Of a stretch of 64,000 bases of DNA, positions 33,591 through 43,400 are shown piece by piece. The position numbers and the translations under genes were made by a program. Below the pieces are notes generated by a model that did not search any database, was not told the origin of the DNA, and saw only the letters and a program-made list of their open reading frames with translations. Every line of letters starts with the position of its first letter. Within the stretch, counting starts at the first letter, position 1. Origin of the DNA: GCA-016699835 sp964543905. GTDB taxonomy: Bacteria > Planctomycetota > Phycisphaerae > Phycisphaerales > UBA1924. The stretch spans positions 117,626-181,625 of the forward strand of contig CAZIZO010000007.1 in NCBI GenBank assembly GCA_964543905.1. Reading direction: 5' to 3'.

Positions 33591-35573
33591 ATGACCCGCG
33601 ACAGCAAAGTCCAACTCGGCGCCGCGATCGTGATGTGCCTCGCGCTCCTCACCTCCGGTTCCCTCGCGGTCCAACTCTCCGGCATCGCCGGCCGCGCCAA
33701 ACTCACCTACGCCGACCGCGCCGAAGACTCCCAAAGTTGGGAGGTTGCCATGGGCATCGCCATGGGCGCCTTCCGTGGCATCTTCGTCAACTTCCTCTGG
33801 ATCCGCGCCAACGACCTCAAGGAAGCCGGGAAGTTCTATGAGGCCATCGAACTCGCCAAAGCCATCACCAAACTCCAGCCCCGCTTCCCTCGCGTCTGGG
33901 TCTTCCATGCCTGGAATCTTGCCTACAACGTCTCTGTTTCCACACAGACCCCACAGGAGCGCTGGCAGTGGGTCAACGACGGCATCCGCCTCCTCCGCGA
34001 TCAGGGCATCCCCGCCAACCCCAACGAGATGCTCCTCCACAAGGAACTCGGTTGGATTTTCCTCCACAAGATCGGCGGCTACACCGACGACGCCAACGCG
34101 TACTACAAGCGGGAACTCGCCAAGGAGTGGACCTTCGTCCTCGGCCCGCCTCCCGTGCGTGAACTCGCCGACAAGGACAACAACCACGCCATCGAGAAGT
34201 ACGCCTCCTGGCTCCAGGTCGTCGCGGACGCGCCGACCTCCTTCGACGCCCTCGTCGCCCGAGAGCCCTCCGTCCAGGTCCTCGTTCAGCGACTCCGTGA
34301 TGCCCTCGGCTCCGATCTCGACCTCGCCTTCCTCAAACGCTACGAACTCATGAAGGCCGTCGAGCGATCCTCCCGCCGCGCCGTCTATGAATGGCAGATC
34401 TTCAACACCGACAAGAACCCCAAGACCCGCGCTTTTTACGAGATTTGCCGCGATCCCGCCATGCAGAAGGCCCTCGACGCCGCCATCCCCTTTACGCGAC
34501 GCAAGGTCCTCGTCGAAACCTATCACATGGAGCCCGAACGCATGATCCGCTACACGCGGAAGTACGGCCCCATGGACTGGCGCCACCACGGCGCCCACGC
34601 CCTCTACTGGGCCGCCAAGGGTGTCGAGGCCGGCCTCACGCGATTCCACGTCCAGGCCAAGCGCGACTACGACTTCATCAACACCGACCGCGTCGTCTTC
34701 CAGGCCGTCCAGGACATCTTCCGCTCCGGCGAGATCTACTACGACTTCCTCTCCGATTCCACCGGGCAGTACTCCACCATGCTCGGCGCACCCAACCTCA
34801 ACTTTGCCGACACCTACGGCAAGATCATCGAAGAACTCCGCGCCCGCTCCTGGGCCGATCAGCAAAACCGCATCTTCTCCGTCTACTCCGCAGGCTACGA
34901 AAACTTCGTCCGCGACCTGGTCACCTTCTTCTATCGCCGAGGCGAGATCCCCGAGGCCGAAAAGTGGTACCAGCACCTCCGTACCTGGGAAGGCCAGAAT
35001 CTCAACCTCGGCCAACTCCGTGTCGAAGACGTCTCGATGCCCCTCAAAGACTTCGTCGACAAGGAACTCAACGATCGCTTCACCAGCCCCTACATCGCCG
35101 TCCAGCAGGTGACGGGCGCCCTGACCGGTGCCTTTACCGCCGGCCTCCTGTCCGGCAACGATCAACTTTTTTTCTCCCAGTTCGCCTACGCACGCGACGT
35201 TCACGCCAACTTCATGAAGGAACAGCGCCGCCTCACCGCCGCCGGCTCGCAATACGCCCGCATGGACCAGATGGAGCCGGATTTCCGACTCCTCGCCGGC
35301 CAGGCCTTCATGCAGTTCATCAGCACCCTCAGCCTCGAAGACGCCGAGAAGGTCTACGACCGCGCGCCAAACGATCTCAAGCAGTTCGCCTACCAGATGC
35401 TCAAGAGTTCCTTCGCCGAACGCATCGACGCCGAGGCCCGACAGGCCGGAAGCGGGTCACGCACCTTCGACCAGATGTTCCCCGAGCCCCGCGACTACGC
35501 CCAGTTCCTCGCGGACCTTCGCATCGAACTCGAAAAGCGACAGAAAAAAGCCGACTCCGTCGAGTTGAAGTAA
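33591..35573 (+). CDS. Membrane-anchored TPR-like protein of the SPFH-ABC cluster
   Basis: A 660-residue protein. An N-terminal membrane helix or uncleaved signal (LGAAIVMCLALLTSGSLAVQL) leads to a helical repeat region. It opens with FRGIFVNFLWIRANDLKEAGKFYEAIELAKAITKLQPRFPRVWVFHAWNLAYN, a TPR-like pair with a conserved Trp/Pro pattern. The rest is helical with aromatic patches (MDWRHHGAHALYWAAKG, FRSGEIYYDFLSDSTGQYS) and a second TPR-like element (FFYRRGEIPEAEKWYQHLRT). It follows the permease by 37 bp and closes the cluster. I recognise the opening as a planctomycete/verrucomicrobial type near ABC exporters, but no function is known. Confidence 0.75.
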   Translation: MTRDSKVQLGAAIVMCLALLTSGSLAVQLSGIAGRAKLTYADRAEDSQSWEVAMGIAMGAFRGIFVNFLWIRANDLKEAGKFYEAIELAKAITKLQPRFPRVWVFHAWNLAYNVSVSTQTPQERWQWVNDGIRLLRDQGIPANPNEMLLHKELGWIFLHKIGGYTDDANAYYKRELAKEWTFVLGPPPVRELADKDNNHAIEKYASWLQVVADAPTSFDALVAREPSVQVLVQRLRDALGSDLDLAFLKRYELMKAVERSSRRAVYEWQIFNTDKNPKTRAFYEICRDPAMQKALDAAIPFTRRKVLVETYHMEPERMIRYTRKYGPMDWRHHGAHALYWAAKGVEAGLTRFHVQAKRDYDFINTDRVVFQAVQDIFRSGEIYYDFLSDSTGQYSTMLGAPNLNFADTYGKIIEELRARSWADQQNRIFSVYSAGYENFVRDLVTFFYRRGEIPEAEKWYQHLRTWEGQNLNLGQLRVEDVSMPLKDFVDKELNDRFTSPYIAVQQVTGALTGAFTAGLLSGNDQLFFSQFAYARDVHANFMKEQRRLTAAGSQYARMDQMEPDFRLLAGQAFMQFISTLSLEDAEKVYDRAPNDLKQFAYQMLKSSFAERIDAEARQAGSGSRTFDQMFPEPRDYAQFLADLRIELEKRQKKADSVELK

Positions 35574-35628
35574 TCCCCCCGACCCCGTTCCCACCAAAGA
35601 AGTGGGGGACTCGACCCTCCGTCCCGCT

Positions 35629-37017
35629 TCACACGCTCCACGCCTTTCCTTCGCGCCGAACGCGCCGATACAACGTATCTCGCTCCACGGGCACGAATCC
35701 CGCTTCGCGGATCGCCTTCTGCAGCGTCCACACGCTCACCTCCTGGTGCGTCCCCTCGCTCGCCGCGCCTGCCCCCTGCGCCATCTTTGTGATGTCGTAC
35801 CACACCACCGTCCCGTCCAAGTCATCCGCTCCCGATTGCAGCATCACCTGCGCCATCGCCAGCGTCTGCATGATCCAGAACGCCTTCACGTGCGGGAAGT
35901 TGTCCAGCATCAGCCTCGCCACCGCCAGCGTGCGGTAGTTCTCCAGCCCGCTCGGCCCCGACAAATGCTCCAGATCGCACCCATCGGGGAAGAACGGCAG
36001 CGGGATGATCGTCTGGTAATACCCACTCCCGCCTCCCGCCTTCCTCGCTCCCACGCCATCCCCAAAGGCGATCTGCTCCGGAAGCGCCGTCCCTGCTCGC
36101 GTCAACGTGATCTCCGGCGCGTCGCCACCCTCCATCCCCGTATATCCAAGGTGCCCCGCATCGTCCTGCCGCTCCATCGCCGCATGCCGTCGCCCCTCAT
36201 ACCCCATCCGCGCCAGCGCCTCATCCTGCGCCCGACGCAGCATGTCCATGTGCACCAGGCGGTCGTGACGGCTCTCGATGTGCCCATACAGCAGCGTCGC
36301 GTTCGTGTTCAATCCGAGTTCGTGCGCCGTGCGATGAACGTCCAGCCACACATCGCTCCGAATCTTCCCCTTGTACGCCTCGTCGTGCACGCGATCGTCA
36401 AACACCTCCGCGCCCCCGCCCGGCAGCGAGCCCAACCCCGCCCTCTTCAACTCCTCCAGCACCCACCGAATCCCAGCCCGCCGATCGTCCTGCTTGTACA
36501 CCTTCGCGATCTTCGCCAGGTGCACGATCTCCACCGCCGTGAACGCCTTGATGTGCAAGTCGCTCCCGTACTCCCGGGCCGTGTCTCGGATCGTGCACAC
36601 CAGGTCCGTGTAGTACGAAAACGGCAGGTAGGGGTGCAGCCCGCCGACCACGTGCATCTCCGTCGCCCCCGCCTCCACCGCGCGCCTCGTCTCCTCGCGA
36701 ACATACGCGACATCCCGCGTGTACGAGCCCGGCTCGTCCTTCTTGCGATAAAACTCACAGAACTTGCACGACAACGCGCACACGTTCGAGTAGTTCAGGT
36801 GCCGGTTGATGTTGTAATACGCCTTCTCCCCGTGCAGCCGGCGCCGAACCCCATCCGCCATCTCCAAGACCGACCAAACGTCCGGCGTCGAAAACAAAAG
36901 GTCACCCTCCACCACCGTCAGCCGCTCTCCCCGCTCCACCTTCTCCCGGATCGGGTCCAGACGAAGGTCGCGTCGAGGCGCGGGTGCAGTCGGCATCGGT
37001 GAGAGGGCTACAGGCAT
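35629..37017 (-). CDS. mqnE: Aminofutalosine synthase MqnE (radical SAM)
   Basis: A ~462-residue radical SAM enzyme of the futalosine menaquinone pathway. It joins 3-[(1-carboxyvinyl)oxy]benzoate with SAM to make 6-amino-6-deoxyfutalosine. The cluster motif CALSCKFC (CxxxCxxC) lies near residue 80 in NYSNVCALSCKFCEFYRK. Family segments follow: TEMHVVGGLHPYLPFSYY, DLHIKAFTAVEIVHLAKI, LGSLPGGGAEVFDDRVH, and NTNATLLYGHIESRHDR. The C-terminal barrel end (FWIMQTLAMAQVMLQSGADDLDGTVV) is present. Between about 258 and 320 there is a ~60-residue insertion absent from typical MqnE (~370 residues). Starts at GTG 37038, ATG 37017 and ATG 36996 are all possible. Confidence 0.9.
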   Translation of the reverse strand: MPVALSPMPTAPAPRRDLRLDPIREKVERGERLTVVEGDLLFSTPDVWSVLEMADGVRRRLHGEKAYYNINRHLNYSNVCALSCKFCEFYRKKDEPGSYTRDVAYVREETRRAVEAGATEMHVVGGLHPYLPFSYYTDLVCTIRDTAREYGSDLHIKAFTAVEIVHLAKIAKVYKQDDRRAGIRWVLEELKRAGLGSLPGGGAEVFDDRVHDEAYKGKIRSDVWLDVHRTAHELGLNTNATLLYGHIESRHDRLVHMDMLRRAQDEALARMGYEGRRHAAMERQDDAGHLGYTGMEGGDAPEITLTRAGTALPEQIAFGDGVGARKAGGGSGYYQTIIPLPFFPDGCDLEHLSGPSGLENYRTLAVARLMLDNFPHVKAFWIMQTLAMAQVMLQSGADDLDGTVVWYDITKMAQGAGAASEGTHQEVSVWTLQKAIREAGFVPVERDTLYRRVRREGKAWSV

Positions 37018-37219
37018 CCCCAATCTTAGCCGCTTCACAAACTTTCAGTAAGTTATGAAAATGACTTGCTCTACTGCACGCCGGCCCGTTTCACCGCCCC
37101 CTGCCATCACGCTCCTCCTGACCGATCGTCCTCGTCCCGAAACCCAAGCCCAATACCCCGGTACAACCTCGCAACGTGGGGTGCGGGGGATCCCCGACGC
37201 CACGATCGGGAGCATGCCG

Positions 37220-39616
37220 ATGATCCGTGCCATCGTCCTCTTCACCGCGGCGCTTGCGCTGTTGCCCTCGCTTCACCTCGCTTCGGCGCAACCCTGCGTC
37301 CCGAGCCTCAGTCCCGAGTTCGCCGCCGACCCGCTCGACTTTGCGCCAGCCGCCGTCAACGCCTTCATCGACTTCAACGATGGATCGGGATTCAAGACCT
37401 ACGCCTGCGGCTCCTTCCGCACCGCGGGCGGGCAACCCGCGAACACCGTGGCCCGATGGAACGGGATCGAGTGGCAACCAGTCCCCGAAGCACCCATCGG
37501 CATCGCCAAGTGCTTCGCCATCTTCAACAACACGCTCTACATGGGCGGCTCCTTTGGATCAGGCGACCTCGCCGTCCCTTCCATCTTTCGCTGGTCGGGC
37601 TCCGCCTGGCTCCCCATGACCGACGGCCCTCGTGGCGCCAGCGTCAATGCCATGACCGTCTGGAACGATGGCTCCGGACCCGCACTCTTCGCCGTCGGGA
37701 ACTTCTCCCGCGTCGGTGCCTCCGCCACCATCCGCGCCGTCGTCAAGTTCAACGGCACCTCGTGGTCCCAACTCGGCCAAGGGCTGCCCCAGTTCGGAGG
37801 CCTCCCCCACACCGCCAACGCCGTCATCGCCTATGACGACGGCCTCGGCCCCGCCCTCTACGTCGGCGGCCAGTTCGGGCCTTCCGGTTCCAGCACCATC
37901 GCGCGATGGGATCGACTCTCTTGGAACATGAACACCGGCCCCAATCTTGGCCCAAACGGCGCCATCACCGCGTTCCACACCTTCGCCGACAGCCAAGGCC
38001 CCGCGCTCTGGGCCGCCGCCGCTCCTCAGTTCTCCTCCCCCATCCTCTTCCGCTACGGGTCCTCTCGCTCCTGGTCCCCGGTCCAAATCCCCATCGCCAA
38101 CTCCTTCAACCAGGCCTACGCGATCGCCTCCTACAACGACGGCACCGGAAACGCCCTCTACCTCGGTGGCGACTTCCTCCTCAACGTCTCGGGCGGCCTC
38201 GCTCGCAACCTCGCCAAGTTCAACGGCACCACTTGGTCTCGCGTCAGCACTCTCGGCAGCGATATCTTCGGTCCAATCACCGCGCTCGCCGTACGCACCG
38301 GCACTCGCGTCGGCCTCCTCGCCGGTGGCATCTTCCAGATCGGCACCCAGCCCATCAACTCCGTCGCACTCTGGAACGGCATCGAATGGTCCTCGCTCGC
38401 CTCCGGACTCACCTCCCCAGGCGTCCAGACCATCGCCTTCTCCAACGCTCCCGACTCGTCCGCTCTCCATGCCTTCGGCTCCTTCACCGGAACACGACGA
38501 GACCCCCAAACCCCGCTCAACCACGCCGCTCGATGGTCCGGCGACGCTTGGATCGCTCTCGGTCCCGGAATCAACGGCGTCCGCTCCGCCGCCTTCATCA
38601 ACGACACCCTCTACGCCGCGGGATCCATCTCCATCCCCGGTCAATCCACCCCTACTCCCCTTGTCCGCTGGGACGGCACGTCCTGGATCCCGGCCACGCC
38701 CTTCTCCCCGAGCACCCAAGTCACCGCCATCACCGCCTTCGACGACGGCTCCGGGCCCGTGCCCTGCATCGCCGCTCGTCTTGGAGGCTCGTCCACCATC
38801 GTCTACGCCCTCCGCAACGATTCCTGGACCCCGCTCGGATCTCCCTTCCCCTCTCTCGCCACCATCCTCATGCTCAAGCAACTCCCCGACGGCGGGCTCT
38901 ACGCCGCTGGAGGGGCGCTCCAAGGTACCCAAGGTCTCCCCAATGAACGAACCATCGCCAAGTGGGACGGCCTCGGCTGGCTCATGCTCCCCTCAGGACC
39001 GCTCTCGTATGTCTACGACATCGAACTCTTCGACGGCGCTCTCTACGCCGCGGGGCAGTTTTCCTTCTTCGCGTCCGAGACCTTCCAATCGGCCACTCTC
39101 GCCCGCCTCGACCAGAACACGTGGACCTATCCCACCGCAGGCCGCGCCGGAACCGTCCAGTCCCTCGCGGTCTGGAACGACGGCTCGGGCGACGCCCTCT
39201 ACCTCGCGGGCAACTTCCTCGCCACCGACCTCGCCATCACCAACCTCGCACGCTTCCGCAACGCCCAACTCCAGCCCTTCTCCGCGGGCACCAACGCGAC
39301 CATCCAGACCCTCCGCGTTCACGCCGACGACCTCTACGCCGCCGGCCTTTTCACGTTCGTCGGCGCAGACGCCGCACCGGGCATCGCCCGCTGGTCTCCC
39401 TGCCCACGCTGCCCAGCCGATTTCGACAACGGCGCCGCCCGAGGCACTCGCGACGGCGGCGTCACCATCGACGATCTCCTCTTCTTCCTCGCCCTCTTCG
39501 CCGATGGAAACCTCCGCGCCGACCTCGACGATGGCTCCTCCACCGGCACGCCCGACGGCGGCGTCACCATGGAAGACTTGACCTACTACCTCACCCATTA
39601 CGTAGCCGGCTGTTGA
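37220..39616 (+). CDS. Secreted repeat protein with dockerin-like C-terminal tail
   Basis: A 798-residue exported protein. ATG 37220 has GGGAG seven bases upstream and begins a clear signal peptide (IRAIVLFTAALALLPSLHLASA). The mature part has about ten repeats of roughly 60-70 residues. Each has an FNDGSG/YDDGxGPALYVGG strand, then a G-F/N-x-x-x-x-x-x-x-x-IARWDG/KFNGTxW(S/T)xLGxG strand, typical of delta-60-like or kelch-like beta-propellers. The last ~65 residues, after CPRCPADFDNG, form two DxDxGxxDGGVTIDDLxFFL loops (GVTIDDLLFFLALF and GVTMEDLTYYLTHY), a dockerin/EF-hand-like tail common on Phycisphaerae secreted proteins. It may bind calcium and act in surface attachment; this is inference. 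Confidence 0.8.
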   Translation: MIRAIVLFTAALALLPSLHLASAQPCVPSLSPEFAADPLDFAPAAVNAFIDFNDGSGFKTYACGSFRTAGGQPANTVARWNGIEWQPVPEAPIGIAKCFAIFNNTLYMGGSFGSGDLAVPSIFRWSGSAWLPMTDGPRGASVNAMTVWNDGSGPALFAVGNFSRVGASATIRAVVKFNGTSWSQLGQGLPQFGGLPHTANAVIAYDDGLGPALYVGGQFGPSGSSTIARWDRLSWNMNTGPNLGPNGAITAFHTFADSQGPALWAAAAPQFSSPILFRYGSSRSWSPVQIPIANSFNQAYAIASYNDGTGNALYLGGDFLLNVSGGLARNLAKFNGTTWSRVSTLGSDIFGPITALAVRTGTRVGLLAGGIFQIGTQPINSVALWNGIEWSSLASGLTSPGVQTIAFSNAPDSSALHAFGSFTGTRRDPQTPLNHAARWSGDAWIALGPGINGVRSAAFINDTLYAAGSISIPGQSTPTPLVRWDGTSWIPATPFSPSTQVTAITAFDDGSGPVPCIAARLGGSSTIVYALRNDSWTPLGSPFPSLATILMLKQLPDGGLYAAGGALQGTQGLPNERTIAKWDGLGWLMLPSGPLSYVYDIELFDGALYAAGQFSFFASETFQSATLARLDQNTWTYPTAGRAGTVQSLAVWNDGSGDALYLAGNFLATDLAITNLARFRNAQLQPFSAGTNATIQTLRVHADDLYAAGLFTFVGADAAPGIARWSPCPRCPADFDNGAARGTRDGGVTIDDLLFFLALFADGNLRADLDDGSSTGTPDGGVTMEDLTYYLTHYVAGC

Positions 39617-39668
39617 ATCGTCAGCACGTTGGTCCGTGTACTCGGGCGGCGATCACATCACGCCCCCG

Positions 39669-40409
39669 CTATCCCTCCGTCGCGTTCGTCCAGACCTTCT
39701 GCACGTCGTCCAACTCCTCCAGCCCGTCGATCAACTCGCCCAACGCTTCGGCGTGCGCACCCGTCACCGCCGTCATCGTGTCTGGGATCATCGCCAACTC
39801 CGCGCTGCTCACCTTGAACCCGGCCTTCTCGATCGCGTCTTTCACCGTCAAGAACCCCGACACACTCGTCAGGATCGTCCAGACGTCCTCTTCATCCTTC
39901 GGATCGCTCGGCGGGCGCACGTCGTCCGCCCCCGCCTCGATCACCACCTCCATCAGCCGTTCCTCGTCCACACCCAACGCCGACACTTCGATCCGACCCT
40001 TGCTCTGGAACATGTACCCCACGCACCCCGTCGCGCCCACGTTGCCCCCGGCCTTCGTAAACGCCAGCCGAACGTCCGTGATCGTCCGCGTCCGGTTGTC
40101 GGTGAGCGCATCCACCAGGATCGCCACTCCACCTGGCCCATACCCCTCGTACCGCACCGCCTCATACGTGCTCGTGTCCCCCCCGCCCGCGCCCTTCTGG
40201 ATCGCTCGCTCGATCGTGTCCCGCGGCATGTTCGCGTACCGCGCCTCGTCGATCGCGTATCGAAGCGTCAGGTTGCTCGCCGGGTCCGGGCCCCCGTTCT
40301 TCGCCGCCACGATGATCGCCTTCGCCACCTTCGTCCACACCTTCCCGCGCCGCTTGTCCACGACCGCCTTCCGGTGCTTGATCTTGCTCCACTTGTTGTG
40401 CCCTGCCAC
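39669..40409 (-). CDS. YebC/PmpR family DNA-binding regulatory protein
   Basis: A 246-residue protein, the normal family length. GTG 40409 begins the canonical VAGHNKWSKIKHRKAVVDKRRGKVWTKVAKAIIVAAKNGG; a longer frame upstream is not credible. Further signatures are NLTLRYAIDEARYANMPRDTIERAIQKG, YEAVRYEGYGPGGVAILVDALTDNRTRT, FTKAGGNVGATGCVGYMFQSKG and the acidic C-terminus with DDVQKVWTNAT. YebC proteins act as transcription regulators in some bacteria and have been linked to ribosome function at proline stretches. It sits downstream of the TPR lipoprotein gene on the same strand, behind a perfect hairpin that may separate the transcripts. Confidence 0.95.
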   Translation of the reverse strand: MAGHNKWSKIKHRKAVVDKRRGKVWTKVAKAIIVAAKNGGPDPASNLTLRYAIDEARYANMPRDTIERAIQKGAGGGDTSTYEAVRYEGYGPGGVAILVDALTDNRTRTITDVRLAFTKAGGNVGATGCVGYMFQSKGRIEVSALGVDEERLMEVVIEAGADDVRPPSDPKDEEDVWTILTSVSGFLTVKDAIEKAGFKVSSAELAMIPDTMTAVTGAHAEALGELIDGLEELDDVQKVWTNATEG

Positions 40410-40445
40410 GGCTTGCTCTCTCGTCGAATAGTGGGGGACTGGACC

Positions 40446-40464
40446 GACGCCGACGCTCGGCGTC
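40446..40464. terminator. GC hairpin between the TPR lipoprotein gene and yebC
   Basis: A perfect 8-bp stem, GACGCCGA and TCGGCGTC around a three-base loop, 22 bases past the TPR gene stop on the minus strand. No T-tract follows, so termination is inferred from position and stability only. Confidence 0.4.
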
Positions 40465-40485
40465 CTCAACTCTCCAGCATCTCGC

Positions 40486-43400
40486 CTACGGCCTCGGTTC
40501 GGGCGACTCCGCCGGCGCCTTCTCGCTCGCCAGCGGCGCCACCCTCGGCTCCGCATTCGCCTGCACCGCCGCCAACTTCGAGCGCAGCGATTCCGCCACC
40601 TGACGGAACACCTTCACCGTCAACGACGGATCATCCTTCCGCTCCGCCAGAATCGCCATCGTCGGCGCGATCATCGCACTTGCCTCACGCCACATCTGCA
40701 CCGCCTGCTCCTTTTCTCCCGCACGCCACAGCGCGTCACCCAGGTGGTCCCGCATGATCGCGTTGTCCCCATCCTCGTCCGCGTCGATCGCCCGCTTCAG
40801 CATCGTGATCGCACCTTCGCGAATCACCTTCCCGTCGCTCCCCACCTCGTCCCGCAACTGTCCTCGCTTGTATCGCAGCCACCCCACCGAATCCAGCACG
40901 TTGGCATTCCCGGGCTCGCCCTCCAGCGCCCGCGTCAGCATCTTCTCTGCCTCATCCAGCCGCTCTCCCCGATCCGCGAGGTTGTAGCCCAGGTCGTTGT
41001 TCGCCATCGCGTGCGTCTCATCCAGCCGAATCGCCAGCGCCAAGGTCGCCTCCGATTCCGCCTCCCGACCCGCCGAACTCATCCCCGACGCGATCGCGTA
41101 CGCGATCTCCGCACGCATCCGCGCTTCGCTCGTTCCTGGTTCAAGTGATTCCCGATTCCCGAGCCGCTTGTTCAGCACCGCCAGCCACCTCACCAGCGAC
41201 ACCCGATCCGGCGCCAGTTCCACCAACCCTTCCGCGTCCCGCGACGTGCCCGCCAGCATCACCGCGAACGCATAGTTCTCCGCCAGGTCTTCCCGCCACT
41301 CCTCGCCCGTCCTCGTCACCAACTCGCGAAGGAACGCCACGATCGATCCCCTCGCCCCGATCGCTTCCAAGATCTGCACCACCGGACGATGCGCCGTCAG
41401 CCCGATCTCCGGTTGCGACCTCGCCAGCCGCATCACCTCGTCCGCCAACCTCGCCGGATCATTCGAGTACGCGATCGCCGCCGCCGTCAATCGCTTGATC
41501 CGGAGCACGGGCAGCAGCCGGGCGTCCCCAACGCGCTCGAAGAGCCCGACGAGCGCCACCGCGTTCTCCACGCTCGTCTTCGCGTCCAGCGGCGCCTTCG
41601 TCAGGATGTTCACCAGGACCGCCGACTGCTCGCTCGTCAGCCTCGCGTCCGGCGCCAGTCCATCCGCCAACGTCCTTGCGGCCCGCGGCAAATCTCCCTG
41701 TCGAGCCCATAGGTCCGCACGCTCGATCACGTGGTCCACCGTCGCCGGAGCCGTCGCGAGTCGCTCCTCCGCCATCCGATCCGCCCTCGCCCCATCCTTG
41801 AGCGTCTCCCGCACGATGCGCTCGCGCAGCCGCGCCAGCGTGGGGTGCGGATGCTGTTCCAGCGACGCCGCGAGCATCCCCTCCGCCTCCTCGCCACGAC
41901 CAGACGAGGCCAAAATCCGCGCCAGCGACGCGAGCACCTGCGGCGAATCCGGATGCCGCTCCAACTGCTCTCGGAAGATCCGCTCGCTCCGTTCTCGCTC
42001 CGCGGCCCGATCCTTCGGCTGCGACTCCCACAGCCCCGTCAGCAACTCCAGCGCGATCGGGTGTGGCGGCGATCGACGGACCATCTCGATCAGCATCGCC
42101 TCGACCTGCTCCCGCCCACCCCGTGCCAACGCGTTCCGCACCCCAAGGAATCGCGCGACCCGCCCTTGAGGCACCGTCTCTCGCAATAGTCGGAGCGTGC
42201 CGTTCAACTTCTCCGCGTCTGGCTTCGGCCCGGAAGGGAGGTACATCGTGATCAGCCCCTCGTAGCCACGCTCATCGAACCGATCGGCCTCCAACACCCC
42301 CTCCAACGCTGTCTCCGCTTTCTCCACATCTCCGGCGCGAATCTGCAAATCCGCCACGAGCAGCCGCTCCGCGTTCGACTTCATCGCCCGACCATGACCC
42401 GTCAACACCCCCAGCGCCAAATCCGGACGCTGCGCCGCCCGAAACGCCGCCGCTCTCGCCAGCACGTTCTCGTCCGCCCCTTCTCCTGCCAGATCATCCA
42501 TCGCGGCCGCGAGTCGGTCCCACCTCGCGGCCCCCGCCGCAAACTCGGCCATCGCCAGCATCCCCCACACACGCGCTCCGGCGTCCCACGTCCGCACCGA
42601 TTCCACACGTTCCAGCGCTCGCTCCGCGTGCCCAAGTTTCGCGAGCACATACGCCTGAAGCAGCGTTGCCCCGCCCCCCTTCGTTGCCGCCGACACCAGC
42701 GACTCGAGCCCCACGCCGTCCAGGACGAGCGCATCCGCCAACATCGACGCCGTGCGGGGCGAGGTGTTCGCAACGTCCGCCGCCGCCGCCACGCGAAGCG
42801 CCGGCTCGGTAGCCATTGCTCCCACGAGGTCGTGCACCACTAGCGTCACGTCGCCGTCCAACTCCAGCGCGCGCACCCGCACGCCCCTCGCCGCTTCTCC
42901 TCCCAGCAACGCCGCTTCCACCCTGGACAGCGCCAGCCGCTGCGACGCCGTCAGCCCTCCGCCCGCGCTCTCCATGCCCTGCGCGATCGCGTTCGCCACG
43001 ATCGGGCCCAGGTTTGTCGATCCCCCCAGTTGTCGCGCCAACGCCAGCGCGCCATCGCTCGCGCACTGGTCCACGCGCTGCACCTGCTCCAGCAGCATGA
43101 GCGCGGCCTGCGCCGGACGTCCCGCGCTCAGCAACGCGTACATCCGCCGAATCGACAGCCCGTCCACGTCGCTCCCGGGAAACGTCGAGGCCCGCGTGTA
43201 CGCGTCGATCGCGCCGTCCGCATCCCCCAACCGGCTCGACCAGTCTCCGATCTGTTGCCACAACTCTCCTCGACGCCGATACAACTCGCTCAGTTCACCC
43301 CTCATATTCGTGGGTAAGGTGAACGTCTCCGGGAGGTCCGCCGCAATCCCCAGCGCCTCCCGCGCCGCCGTGTAGTTCCCGCGTGCCGCCAGCAGCAACG

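Noticed and set aside
35601..40440. Shared word AGTGGGGGACT at 35601 and 40430
   Set aside because: Two copies of an 11-base GC-rich word in 64 kb are compatible with chance; no further copies seen.
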